Positions 1-7,771 of a stretch of DNA of 64,000 nt are shown here, one piece after another. A model generated the notes under the pieces. It ran no database searches. It worked only from the letters and a program-made list of their open reading frames with translations, and was not told where the DNA came from. The stretch is taken from the NCBI GenBank assembly GCA_000171835.1, contig ABHC01000001.1:186001-250000 (forward strand). Reading direction: 5' to 3'. The DNA is from an alpha proteobacterium BAL199 (GTDB lineage: Bacteria; Pseudomonadota; Alphaproteobacteria; Thalassobaculales; Thalassobaculaceae). The position numbers were made by a program, and so were the translations under genes. Position 1 is the stretch's first letter; each line of letters opens with the position of its first letter.

Positions 1-403
1 CGGCGGGCGTTCGTGGGTTCTGGGAGGCTGTCGGGTCGTTGGCGCGCACTGTGGGCGCAGCTTCAAGAGGGATGCCCAACCGGGTCTCGAGATCGGGATG
101 GGCGCGCCGGATGGCGGGGCCCATGACGCGCACAATTGACTGAAAGAATGCGGGTGACGTGTGATGCGACACAAACCATCGCCAGGCTTCGGTCAATCGG
201 GCGGCAATCAACGGTTCAAATGGATCGATCAGGGCCAGGAAGTTCTGCGGAGTGTTCGCCGGCACGGTCGGTCTCGGCATTGCCTGAGACAACCCGCGAT
301 ACAACTCCTCCGGCAGGCAGTCGACCCGCAGCAGATGGGCGAACGGGCTGTCGGACACATCAGACGGTGCCGCGCTGTCGAGGATCGAGTGTGTGCCGGT
401 CAT
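1..403 (-). CDS. Probable 2OG-Fe(II) oxygenase, N-terminal part, runs off the left edge
   Basis: An open reading frame on the minus strand starts with ATG at 403 and stays open to the window edge (134 codons seen). Residues about 20-45 (PFAHLLRVDCLPEELYRG) resemble the opening of 2-oxoglutarate/Fe(II) oxygenases found in surface-polysaccharide regions, where a hydrophobic segment with 'PFxHLxxxxxLPxELY' precedes the double-stranded beta-helix. The catalytic HxD...H residues would lie outside the window, so activity cannot be judged. It is transcribed in the same direction as the histidine kinase at 504-2006, 100 bp downstream of that gene. The family call rests only on the N-terminus and could be wrong. 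Confidence 0.45.
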   Translation of the reverse strand, partial: MTGTHSILDSAAPSDVSDSPFAHLLRVDCLPEELYRGLSQAMPRPTVPANTPQNFLALIDPFEPLIAARLTEAWRWFVSHHTSPAFFQSIVRVMGPAIRRAHPDLETRLGIPLEAAPTVRANDPTASQNPRTPA

Positions 404-503
404 GACCTGATGCCGGGAGCCTGTTGTGTTGCCATGAAGACAACCTACTGCAGCGACCGTTTCGCTGTCACTGTTTGCTCAGACCATTCAATACGGCGGT
501 CGA

Positions 504-2006
504 TCAGGCGATGATGTCGCTTTGGAACAGGATCTCGGCTCGGGTGCCTTGACCGGGCGTGCTCTGGATCTCCAACTCGCCTTTCATCGCTCCGACGATC
601 GATTTGGTGATCGCCAGTCCCAGCCCTGCACCGCGCTTGTCGACATGCCCGCCGGGTGATGCGAACGGCTGCCCGATCGCCTTGATCGTTTCGCTGGCCA
701 TACCGACTCCGGTATCGACCACTGCGATGCACACGCCGCCTGTGGGGGCGGCGCCCACCGATAGATCGACGGCGCCGCCACGGTGCGAGAACTTGATCGC
801 ATTCGACAGAAGATTCAGCAGGCATTGCTCCATTGCCCGCCGGTCGAGCAGAACCGCTGGGAAATCCTTCGGTACCGTGGTGCGTAGCCGTATGCCGGCG
901 TCCTGCGCGATCGGACGCACCATTTCAACGATGCTGGTCGTAAGAGCGTGCAGATTCAGGCGTTCAGGGGAGATTACGAAGCGACCGCTCTCGATCGCGT
1001 TCAAGTCCAGGATATCGTTGATCAGGGACAGCAGATGCTGGCCGCTTTTGTGAATTGCTGCGGCGTAGTCCGGGTAGCGCCCGCTATCCAGCGTGTCGCT
1101 CTTGATGATCTCCGAGAAGCCGAGGATGGCGTTCAACGGGGTTCGCAGTTCGTGGCTGACATTGGCAAGGAAATCCGACTTGGCCCTGTTGGCCGTCTCC
1201 GCCTCGTTCTTGGCGCGCTCCAGATCGGTCTCGCGTTGCCGTAATTCGGTCTGATCGCTGTTGATCAGGAAGGTGCTACCATCCTCTAGTCGAACCTCCC
1301 GAAGCAACAGGATCTGCCCGTCTTTGCGCCGCGACACGATTGCTTCGCCGGATGGGTGGCGATGCGCATCCATGCGGGCCTTCAGAAACTGGTCTTCCTT
1401 GCCAACCGCGTCGAGGATGCGCCCGCTGTCGAGATTGCGCCGAACCATTTCCTCGAACGTCATTCCGACGTAAATGTCGGGTGCCAGATCCGGGTTCAGT
1501 TCCTTGAATCGTGAGTTGCAGAATATGAGCTTGTCGGCCGGGTCGAAGAGAGCAAACGCGTCAGTCATGCTCTCCATGGCTTGTATGAAGAGATTGTGAC
1601 GGTAGTTGGCGGCGTTCTGAGCCTCCATTATCAGTGTTATATCGGTACCGGTTCCTATATATCCGGAAAATTGACCATCTGATTGGAATATTGGTCGTCC
1701 ACTGGACTTTATCCATACTTTGCGACCTGCGCGATTGACTCGAGAAATGATGACGTCACGGAAAATCTCACGGCGAAGAATAGGGTCAGTGCCGATCAAT
1801 ACTGAGATGCCGAGTTCTTCGCGAGTTTTCCCATAGTGCCATCCGGGTGGATCTCCTGTAACGGCTTCCACGCGATTGGAAAAATAGATATAGCGAAGAT
1901 CGGAATCCATGATCCAGAACCAGTCCGACGTCATTTCGAACAGGTCGGCGACATCGTTTTCCGCAGTGTCTCCAAGTGTCTCGAGAATTTTAATAAAATC
2001 AATCAT
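504..2006 (-). CDS. Soluble PAS-PAS sensor histidine kinase
   Basis: A 500-residue two-component sensor kinase. No transmembrane segment or signal peptide is visible, so it should sense a cytoplasmic signal. Two PAS-like regions (about 25-135 and 140-255) precede a HisKA dimerisation domain with the phospho-acceptor His285 in SHELRTPLNAIL. The HATPase domain has the N box (Asn402 in SNAIKF), the G1 box (DTGVG, 431-435) and the G2 box (GAGLGL, 459-464), so it looks catalytically complete. No response regulator gene is adjacent, which makes it an orphan kinase. The gene upstream across a 200-bp gap is divergent. The PAS ligand is unknown. Confidence 0.9.
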   Translation of the reverse strand: MIDFIKILETLGDTAENDVADLFEMTSDWFWIMDSDLRYIYFSNRVEAVTGDPPGWHYGKTREELGISVLIGTDPILRREIFRDVIISRVNRAGRKVWIKSSGRPIFQSDGQFSGYIGTGTDITLIMEAQNAANYRHNLFIQAMESMTDAFALFDPADKLIFCNSRFKELNPDLAPDIYVGMTFEEMVRRNLDSGRILDAVGKEDQFLKARMDAHRHPSGEAIVSRRKDGQILLLREVRLEDGSTFLINSDQTELRQRETDLERAKNEAETANRAKSDFLANVSHELRTPLNAILGFSEIIKSDTLDSGRYPDYAAAIHKSGQHLLSLINDILDLNAIESGRFVISPERLNLHALTTSIVEMVRPIAQDAGIRLRTTVPKDFPAVLLDRRAMEQCLLNLLSNAIKFSHRGGAVDLSVGAAPTGGVCIAVVDTGVGMASETIKAIGQPFASPGGHVDKRGAGLGLAITKSIVGAMKGELEIQSTPGQGTRAEILFQSDIIA

Positions 2007-2102
2007 CAGGTGATCTCGAGTGTTCCTTCCGCCGCATTGCAGCCCTCGACGATTGGAAAAGTCTTTATCGAGTGCTCAATGGTGTTACCGAACGCCAAGG
2101 CT

Positions 2103-2142
2103 CTACTTTTCCACAATGTTACACGCCGTGATGAAAAAGTAG
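2103..2142. repeat. 8-bp inverted repeat with 24-bp spacer
   Basis: CTACTTTT (2103-2110) and AAAAGTAG (2135-2142) are perfect inverted copies in the AT-rich gap between the divergent kinase and FkbM genes. It abuts the Fur-like box. It may be a weak hairpin or a regulator site; no T-tract follows, so it is not a good terminator. Confidence 0.35.
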
Positions 2143-2160
2143 TTAATGAGAATTATTGTC
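2142..2160. promoter_or_regulatory. Fur-like operator
   Basis: GTTAATGAGAATTATTGTC matches 15 of 19 positions of the classical Fur consensus (GATAATGATAATCATTATC). It sits 48 bp before the first possible start of the FkbM gene and 136 bp before the histidine kinase start, in the only AT-rich stretch of this region. Fur boxes of this form are known from many proteobacteria; whether this organism's Fur/Mur recognises the same motif is inferred. Confidence 0.45.
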
Positions 2161-2207
2161 GAATGCGAACAATCGCGCGTTGAGCATGGACGCTCGGCCA
2201 CAGCGCG

Positions 2208-3278
2208 TTGCATGGTAAGTTGGGCGATGTCGGCTTAGGTGAAGGTTGGATCGGTATGGAACACAGCGGGCGAGGCGACCTGCGTCGGGACATAGTGCAG
2301 GCTCCCGGTGACATTGGGATGCGCGGCTGGCGCCTGTTGGCGGCGAGCCTTGAACCAAAGCACTTGGCCCAGAAGGTTCGGTGGCTGCGGACTGTGGTGC
2401 CGGCTGCGGTGGTCGAGCGTTTGCGCAGTGACACCTACCGCTACATGGTCGGCCGTATAGCGCGAGCCGATGTGATCAAGACACCGAAATACGCCAACAC
2501 CAAGCAGATCGGCGGCGTTTCGGTGAAGTACGGCGCCTATCAGAAGGCGATCTCCAAGTTCGCTCTGTCGCTCTTCAAATCGGCTGAGTTTACCCACGAG
2601 CCGCAGGTCGTCCGATACCTGATCGATACGATGGATCATCGATGCCTGTTCGTCGACGTGGGGGCGCATTTCGGATACTTCTCGTGTCTGGTCGCGGCAC
2701 GTGGGGGGACTGTGATCGCGGTCGAGTTGCAGCGGACGCTATGCCTGAACATCGAGGCGAATGCCCTGCTAAACGACCAGTGGCGTGTGCACGTTGTGTG
2801 CGCCGCCATCGGCGCCGTGCCGGGGGTGACGCAGGTTGAACGCATGGATCCGTCGCCGGGCAAGCAAGCGACCGAGGAAGGCATCCGGCCGAACGTCTAT
2901 CCGCTGTCCAGCGTGAATCATGAGATCGTCCCGGTCGTCACTCTCGACAGCCTCATCGACCGGCGCGCCACTTCGGAGTTCGACCGTATCATCGTCAAGC
3001 TCGACATCGAGGGTGCGGAAATAATTGCCCTGCGCGGAGCGACCCGGACCATCACCGAGCGGCAAGCCATCTTCATCGTCGAGATCCACCGGCAGCATGT
3101 GGCCATGTTCGACGGCACCGTTGAGGAAGTGCTCGACCACTTCCCGGAAGCCGGATGGGCCATGGTGTTGATGAAGGATGACGGCGACATTGCGATAACC
3201 CGTGACGAGTTCCTGTCAGCCACCGTTGGCTATCTCGACACCGAGAACATTTGCGTCCGGTTCGAGCCGCGAGTCTGA
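2208..3278 (+). CDS. FkbM family SAM-dependent methyltransferase
   Basis: FkbM-type O-methyltransferases methylate hydroxyl groups, often on sugars or polyketides. The SAM-binding motif VDVGAHFGYF lies at 149-158, the family motif VVTLDSLI at 243-250 and KLDIEGAE at 264-271. The start is uncertain: codon 1 (2208) has no Shine-Dalgarno sequence; Met17 (2256) follows AAGGTTGGA and is a better candidate; Met38 (2319) is also possible. A glycosyltransferase-like gene follows after 13 bp, so the pair probably acts together on a surface glycan. The substrate cannot be told from sequence. Confidence 0.85.
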   Translation: MHGKLGDVGLGEGWIGMEHSGRGDLRRDIVQAPGDIGMRGWRLLAASLEPKHLAQKVRWLRTVVPAAVVERLRSDTYRYMVGRIARADVIKTPKYANTKQIGGVSVKYGAYQKAISKFALSLFKSAEFTHEPQVVRYLIDTMDHRCLFVDVGAHFGYFSCLVAARGGTVIAVELQRTLCLNIEANALLNDQWRVHVVCAAIGAVPGVTQVERMDPSPGKQATEEGIRPNVYPLSSVNHEIVPVVTLDSLIDRRATSEFDRIIVKLDIEGAEIIALRGATRTITERQAIFIVEIHRQHVAMFDGTVEEVLDHFPEAGWAMVLMKDDGDIAITRDEFLSATVGYLDTENICVRFEPRV

Positions 3279-3291
3279 GCGTGGCGTGGTC

Positions 3292-4533
3292 ATGACGGAT
3301 TCAGAAATGCCCTCCGACGCAGGGCAGCGCGCTGTCCAACCGATCACCGTACAGACCCTGAACCGACTCAGCACGTTGGTCATCCCGCACCTGACGCCGG
3401 GTGGACCGGTTCTGGTCTACGTACTGCACCAGTGGCGCCGCATCGGCCACCTGACGATCGAGCCGCAGATTCTGTCGACGCTGTACGGCGAGCGGTACCA
3501 AAAGATCGTAATCATCACCGGCAATCTCGACCTGCCGGGCTCCAACCGCGCGGTGGCGCAGTGCTTGGACGACCGGATCGTCATCGTCGAGACCGACTGG
3601 CGGGACGTACTTGCCCTTGGGACGGTCGATGGCGGGTTGATAGATCTGCGCCATCTGCATCTGCTGGCGATGTCGGCCCGGTCGCTGATCGTGGCATTCT
3701 GGCGCGCCGTCGTCGCCGGTCGGCGCCCGAATGGACTACGCTTGCCGGACAATCTGCGTGAACGGGCGCACGACAGGCTGGTTGCCCAGGGTATCGACCC
3801 GACGGCGCCGTTCGCCCTGTTCCACACTCGCACCATGCAGTACCTGCCCGGTGAAACCCACCACGGGCATCGCACGGCCTCGATCGAACGCTATGAGCCG
3901 TCGATCCGCCGCGTCCTGGATGCCGGGTACCAAGTGCTGCGCATCGGTGAGCCTGGGCTGGAGACCTGGGATCGGTCGCCCGATGGCTATCTCAGCCTAG
4001 CCGACGCGTTTCCGGACGATCGCTGGATCGACCTATTCGCCTGCGCCGGCTGCGCCTTTGCCACCGCCCAGAACTCCGGGCCGATCTGGGTGGTCGCAGC
4101 CTTCGGCAGGCCGTCACTGCGCACCAACACCCCGCTGGAACACTTGAACCTGCCGTACAACGACGACTTGTCGATGTTCAAGCGCTACCGACGGGTCGGG
4201 GACGACCGGTATCTGACTTACAGTGAGATCCTCGACGCGCGCCTGCCCGGGGTGTTCCGCGATGCCGAATTCGCGGAGCGCGGCATCGAACTGGTCGAAA
4301 ACACCGCCGACGAGATCGAAGCGGCGACTGTGGAGATGCTGGTGAAGATCCGAGGCGAATGGGTACCGGACGCCGGTCGGCATGAACGGTTCCGCGCCCT
4401 GGGCCGGGCCTATGAGGAAGCGATCCAAGCCGAGGAGTGGTTCGTTGCCGAGGACCTCGCCTTTTATGGCTATGCCCATCCGTTCGGTTGGGTTGCCGAC
4501 GCGACGCTCAATGACCGCGCCTTTCTTGGGTGA
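3292..4533 (+). CDS. TIGR04372-like putative glycosyltransferase
   Basis: A 413-residue protein without membrane segments. The pattern of an N-terminal Rossmann-like half, then 'APFALFHTRTMQYLPG', 'GYQVLRIGEPG', 'IDLFACAGCAFATAQNSGPIW' in part and 'AFGRPSLRTNTP' fits the TIGR04372 family of putative glycosyltransferases linked to surface polysaccharide genes. The start at 3292 was chosen over an upstream ATG at 3202 that would overlap the methyltransferase by 77 bp. It lies 13 bp after the FkbM gene and is likely co-transcribed. Donor and acceptor sugars are unknown. Confidence 0.6.
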   Translation: MTDSEMPSDAGQRAVQPITVQTLNRLSTLVIPHLTPGGPVLVYVLHQWRRIGHLTIEPQILSTLYGERYQKIVIITGNLDLPGSNRAVAQCLDDRIVIVETDWRDVLALGTVDGGLIDLRHLHLLAMSARSLIVAFWRAVVAGRRPNGLRLPDNLRERAHDRLVAQGIDPTAPFALFHTRTMQYLPGETHHGHRTASIERYEPSIRRVLDAGYQVLRIGEPGLETWDRSPDGYLSLADAFPDDRWIDLFACAGCAFATAQNSGPIWVVAAFGRPSLRTNTPLEHLNLPYNDDLSMFKRYRRVGDDRYLTYSEILDARLPGVFRDAEFAERGIELVENTADEIEAATVEMLVKIRGEWVPDAGRHERFRALGRAYEEAIQAEEWFVAEDLAFYGYAHPFGWVADATLNDRAFLG

Positions 4534-4590
4534 ATGACGGCTAGGTTGCGCCCGACGCTATCGTCGAGCCAAGTGCCCGATCAGCGGTTC

Positions 4591-5001
4591 CTATCCAGAA
4601 GTAGACGACGTAGCCGAGATCTGCCGGTTGTATTCAACCGCGTCGAACCAGCCACGGGAGGCCACCACCTTTGCCTCAGGATTCAGATCCCATTCCTCCC
4701 AACCGCCGATTTTGACGTGATTCTTGGTGTCGACGTGATGGCCCTCCAAGGTCCATACGAAGATCGCATGCGGTCCAGCCCCACGGGCGTCGTCGCAGTA
4801 GACCTGGAGATCGGGAAACTCGGCAAAGAACCCGGCGGCCATTTCGCTGATCGCCGTGCGGCCGCGCAGTATCTCGCCGCCGTTGATCGATATGGTTCCA
4901 TCGGAGGCGTAGAAGGCGGCGACCGAATCGGGATTAAGGGAACTCCAGGCTTCAGCGTAGGCGGTCCCAAGTCGCTTCAGTGCGTTCCCGTCAACGGCCA
5001 T
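4591..5001 (-). CDS. SnoaL-like / NTF2-fold protein
   Basis: A 136-residue protein of the nuclear transport factor 2 fold, used by small isomerases, hydrolases and ligand-binding proteins. Typical pattern: an N-terminal helix (AYAEAWSSLNPDSVAAFYASDG), then 'GRTAISEMAAGFFAEFPD' and a beta sheet ending with 'EEWDLNPEAKVV'. The start at 5001 is set by an AGGGACAGGAA ribosome binding site; an upstream ATG at 5073 lacks one. It converges with the glycosyltransferase gene (58 bp between stops). No substrate can be proposed. Confidence 0.75.
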   Translation of the reverse strand: MAVDGNALKRLGTAYAEAWSSLNPDSVAAFYASDGTISINGGEILRGRTAISEMAAGFFAEFPDLQVYCDDARGAGPHAIFVWTLEGHHVDTKNHVKIGGWEEWDLNPEAKVVASRGWFDAVEYNRQISATSSTSG

Positions 5002-5205
5002 TTCCTGTCCCTCTAGGTTTGAAATGAAACTCGACAATTCCTGCAGTCTTTCGATAGGCGCGACAGGCAGCAAGGGGCAACGTGTTCGGTGAGAGAGCCT
5101 GATGGGCGTATGAAGGTGATAGGGGGCAGGAAGCCCACCGCTTTACCCTCGCCGGTCCGCTGGCTAGCATCCGGTGGTTACAGAACCAGACGATCGGTTG
5201 CCGCA

Positions 5206-6288
5206 ATGCCGTTGGAGTTCGAGGCGTCTGCTGCGTGGCGGGTTGAGCATATGCAACGCGACCGCAGTTGGATTTTCACCCTCGACGATCGGAGCCGGGC
5301 GCAGTTGGCGCGGGCAGCCCGGGATGCCTTTGATCCGGATCGGCGGTTGTTCGATTACAGCCGAGCGGATTTCGACCTGGGTCCTGCCTGGGCAGTCATC
5401 GCCGCCGCCGCCCGCGAGGTGCATTTCGGGCTCGGCGTGACCTTGGTGAAGGGCCTGCCCCGGGAGGAGCTGAGCGCCGAGGAGTTCCGGCTGCTGAACT
5501 GGGCGATCGGACTCAACCTGGGTGTGGCGCGGCCGCAAGGTAAGGCGTCGCAGTACATGTCCGAGGTCCGGGCGACCGGGACCGACTACCGGTCGGCCGG
5601 CGGGCGCGGGTACAGCTCGAACGCCGGTCTGGATTTTCACGTGGACTCCTGCGATCTGGTCACGCTCGCCTGCTACAACAAGGCGAAGGCTGGCGGGCAG
5701 AGCATGGTGTCGAGCAGCGTCACCGCCTGGCAGATCCTGGTCGCCGAGCGGCCGGACCTGGCAGAGGTCGCCCGCCAGGACTTTCATTTCAGCCGCAACC
5801 AGGAAGAGGCGGCAGACGAGACCCCGTTCTACGGCCAGCCGCTGTTCGACTTCGAGGGCGGCCGCCTGTTCTGCAAATGGAATCGCAATCGGGTGCGCAC
5901 GGCTCAAGATCTTGAAGGTGTGCCGCCGATGTCCCAGGCCCAGCGCGACTGTGCCGACCTGCTGGACGCCATCCTGCAGCGTCCGGAAGTGATGTTCACG
6001 ATGTGGCTGGAGCCGGGCGACCTGCAGATCATGAACAATCACGTCATGTTGCATTCGCGCACCGCGTTCGAGGATTTCGCCGAGCCGGAGCGCAAACGGC
6101 TGCTGTACCGGCTGTGGCTGGCCCCGCCGGATTCCGTGCGGTTGCCCGAGACCTGGCGCCCCTACTTTCGCTCTATCGACCCCGGCACCGTGCGCGGCGG
6201 CTTCCGCGGCCACCACCACGGCGAGACCTGTCGGTCATTCGAGCGGCGTCAGGCGGAGAGCCTCGGCATGCCGACGACGATCGTTTGA
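5206..6288 (+). CDS. TauD/TfdA family Fe(II)/2-oxoglutarate dioxygenase
   Basis: A 360-residue non-haem iron dioxygenase. The facial triad is visible: His145 and Asp147 in LDFHVDSCD and the distal His283 in MLHSRTAF. An Arg near 302 (LLYRLWLAP) would bind 2-oxoglutarate. The family oxidises taurine, aryloxyacetates, gamma-butyrobetaine and many other acids; the substrate here is unknown. The ATG at 5206 was preferred because residues encoded upstream (from 5089) look non-coding. The gene stands alone, convergent with the reductase gene at 6334. Confidence 0.85.
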   Translation: MPLEFEASAAWRVEHMQRDRSWIFTLDDRSRAQLARAARDAFDPDRRLFDYSRADFDLGPAWAVIAAAAREVHFGLGVTLVKGLPREELSAEEFRLLNWAIGLNLGVARPQGKASQYMSEVRATGTDYRSAGGRGYSSNAGLDFHVDSCDLVTLACYNKAKAGGQSMVSSSVTAWQILVAERPDLAEVARQDFHFSRNQEEAADETPFYGQPLFDFEGGRLFCKWNRNRVRTAQDLEGVPPMSQAQRDCADLLDAILQRPEVMFTMWLEPGDLQIMNNHVMLHSRTAFEDFAEPERKRLLYRLWLAPPDSVRLPETWRPYFRSIDPGTVRGGFRGHHHGETCRSFERRQAESLGMPTTIV

Positions 6289-6333
6289 GTGGATGGGGCG
6301 CCCGGCGTAGCCGCTGCGATTGCTCGACGGCGG

Positions 6334-7242
6334 TCATCCCCGGGGGCGGTGGCGGCCTTTCTCGGCCAGTTTCACCACGACCTGAAGCGCCTGGTTGGTC
6401 GGCGTCGCGATGCCGGTTTCACGCCCTTTGCGGACCACATAGCCGTTCAGGAAATCGATCTCGCTCGGTCGACCGTGCCGGAAATCCTGGGCGGTCGACG
6501 ATTTCTGGTCCGGCATGCTCTCGGCCAAGGCCAGCGTGCTGGCGACGACGTCCTGCGGTATCGACACGCCGCAGGCCGCGGCAACCGCCATGCACTCGCG
6601 CAGGACCTCGGTCATGACCTCTTTCGTTCCAGCCATCTCCAGCATCGGGCGGTACGCGATGTCCCCGACCGCGGAGAGCGCGTTGTAGGCGCAGTTGATC
6701 ATCAGCTTGATCCAGAGCGCCTGGGCGATGTCATCGGCGATCGACGTCGGGATTCCGGCCCCGGATAGGGTCCGCGCGGTCGCCTCGCTGGACGCCGAGG
6801 CACCGATCACCAGTTCCCCACGGCCGTGGTGCTTCACGTGACCGGGCCCGGCCATCTCGGTCCCGACATAGACGATGGCCGGGATCACCGCATGGCCACC
6901 GAGAGTCGCGCCGAGGCGTTCGGCGTTGTCGACGCCGTTCTGAAGGCTGAGCAAGACCGTCCGGGGCGACAGCCGCGCCTTCAGCGCCCGCCCGGCCGCC
7001 TCGGTGTCGGACGACTTCACGCACACCAGCACAAGGTCCGGCTCGGCGATGCCGGCCGCATCCACCGCAGCCTTGGCCGGGACGAATTCACGGAAGCTCT
7101 GGGTGTCGAGCAGCAGGCCGTTGGCGTTGATCGCCTCGACATGCGCGGCGCGGCCGATGAAGGTAACGTCGTGCCCGGCGCGCGCCAACATTCCGCCATA
7201 GTAGCAACCGACGGCGCCGGCCCCGAACACCGCAACCCGCAT
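6334..7242 (-). CDS. Ketopantoate reductase family (PanE/ApbA-like) protein
   Basis: A 302-residue NADPH-binding protein that opens with the dinucleotide motif GAGAVGCYYG (residues 7-16) and has the C-terminal helical domain of 2-dehydropantoate 2-reductases, including the segment 'SSTAQDFRHGRPSEIDFLNG' near 260. Members reduce ketopantoate or, as accessory copies, other 2-oxo acids. It lies upstream of no pan gene and next to a GMC dehydrogenase operon, so it may be a paralogue with another substrate rather than the housekeeping PanE. Confidence 0.85.
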   Translation of the reverse strand: MRVAVFGAGAVGCYYGGMLARAGHDVTFIGRAAHVEAINANGLLLDTQSFREFVPAKAAVDAAGIAEPDLVLVCVKSSDTEAAGRALKARLSPRTVLLSLQNGVDNAERLGATLGGHAVIPAIVYVGTEMAGPGHVKHHGRGELVIGASASSEATARTLSGAGIPTSIADDIAQALWIKLMINCAYNALSAVGDIAYRPMLEMAGTKEVMTEVLRECMAVAAACGVSIPQDVVASTLALAESMPDQKSSTAQDFRHGRPSEIDFLNGYVVRKGRETGIATPTNQALQVVVKLAEKGRHRPRG

Positions 7243-7318
7243 ATTCAGTTCCCGTTTGGCGATGATTTCCAGAGTTCAGACCTATCCGATTGCGGCCTCC
7301 CGGGAAACGGCGGTGGGC

Positions 7319-7759
7319 TCAGCGCCGATAGCCCTTGCCGCGGGCCGTGACCGCTTCGAGCGATGACAGGTCCCCGGCTGGAATGGAATGGCCGTTCGGG
7401 AACGGCGGGCCGGGGCGGGCACCGATGGCGGCGCACACCCGGTCGTTCTGATAGTAGCTGTCGTAGACGCGGAACAGCAGGCGTCTGAATGCTGCGGCGT
7501 CGCTGCCCGAAAAGTCGCGGACCAGATCGACGCGCCGGCTGAGTGTCAGGTCGGGAAAGTTGTCGTCGAACCGGTCGAGGATTCCGATCAGTTCTGCCTG
7601 GAAGTCGGGTGCCTGCTCTCTCAGATACGCCAGGAAGTCGATCTCGCGGGCGCTGGGTAGGGTGCCGTCCTCGCTGGCCGGCAGGACGGTGTCCAGCAGG
7701 GCCGACAGCCGCTGGAGTTGCCCCTCGGTGCATGCGGATGCGGTCGTCGCGTTCTCCAC
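7319..7759 (-). CDS. Gluconate 2-dehydrogenase subunit 3-like protein
   Basis: A 146-residue protein with the subunit-3 pattern 'LDTVLPASEDGTLPSAREIDFLAYL' and a C-terminal 'YYQNDRVCAAIGARPGPPFPNGH' region. In the family this small subunit escorts and stabilises a GMC-type flavoprotein and usually carries a twin-arginine signal; none is visible here. The gene follows the GMC dehydrogenase by 12 bp, so the two are almost certainly one operon and one complex. The usual cytochrome c subunit is not encoded nearby. Confidence 0.75.
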   Translation of the reverse strand: MENATTASACTEGQLQRLSALLDTVLPASEDGTLPSAREIDFLAYLREQAPDFQAELIGILDRFDDNFPDLTLSRRVDLVRDFSGSDAAAFRRLLFRVYDSYYQNDRVCAAIGARPGPPFPNGHSIPAGDLSSLEAVTARGKGYRR

Positions 7760-7771
7760 GTGTCCGGCCCC

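Noticed and set aside
5002-5205. Possible riboswitch upstream of the TauD-like gene
   Set aside because: No conserved core of TPP, cobalamin, FMN, glycine or SAM riboswitches could be matched.
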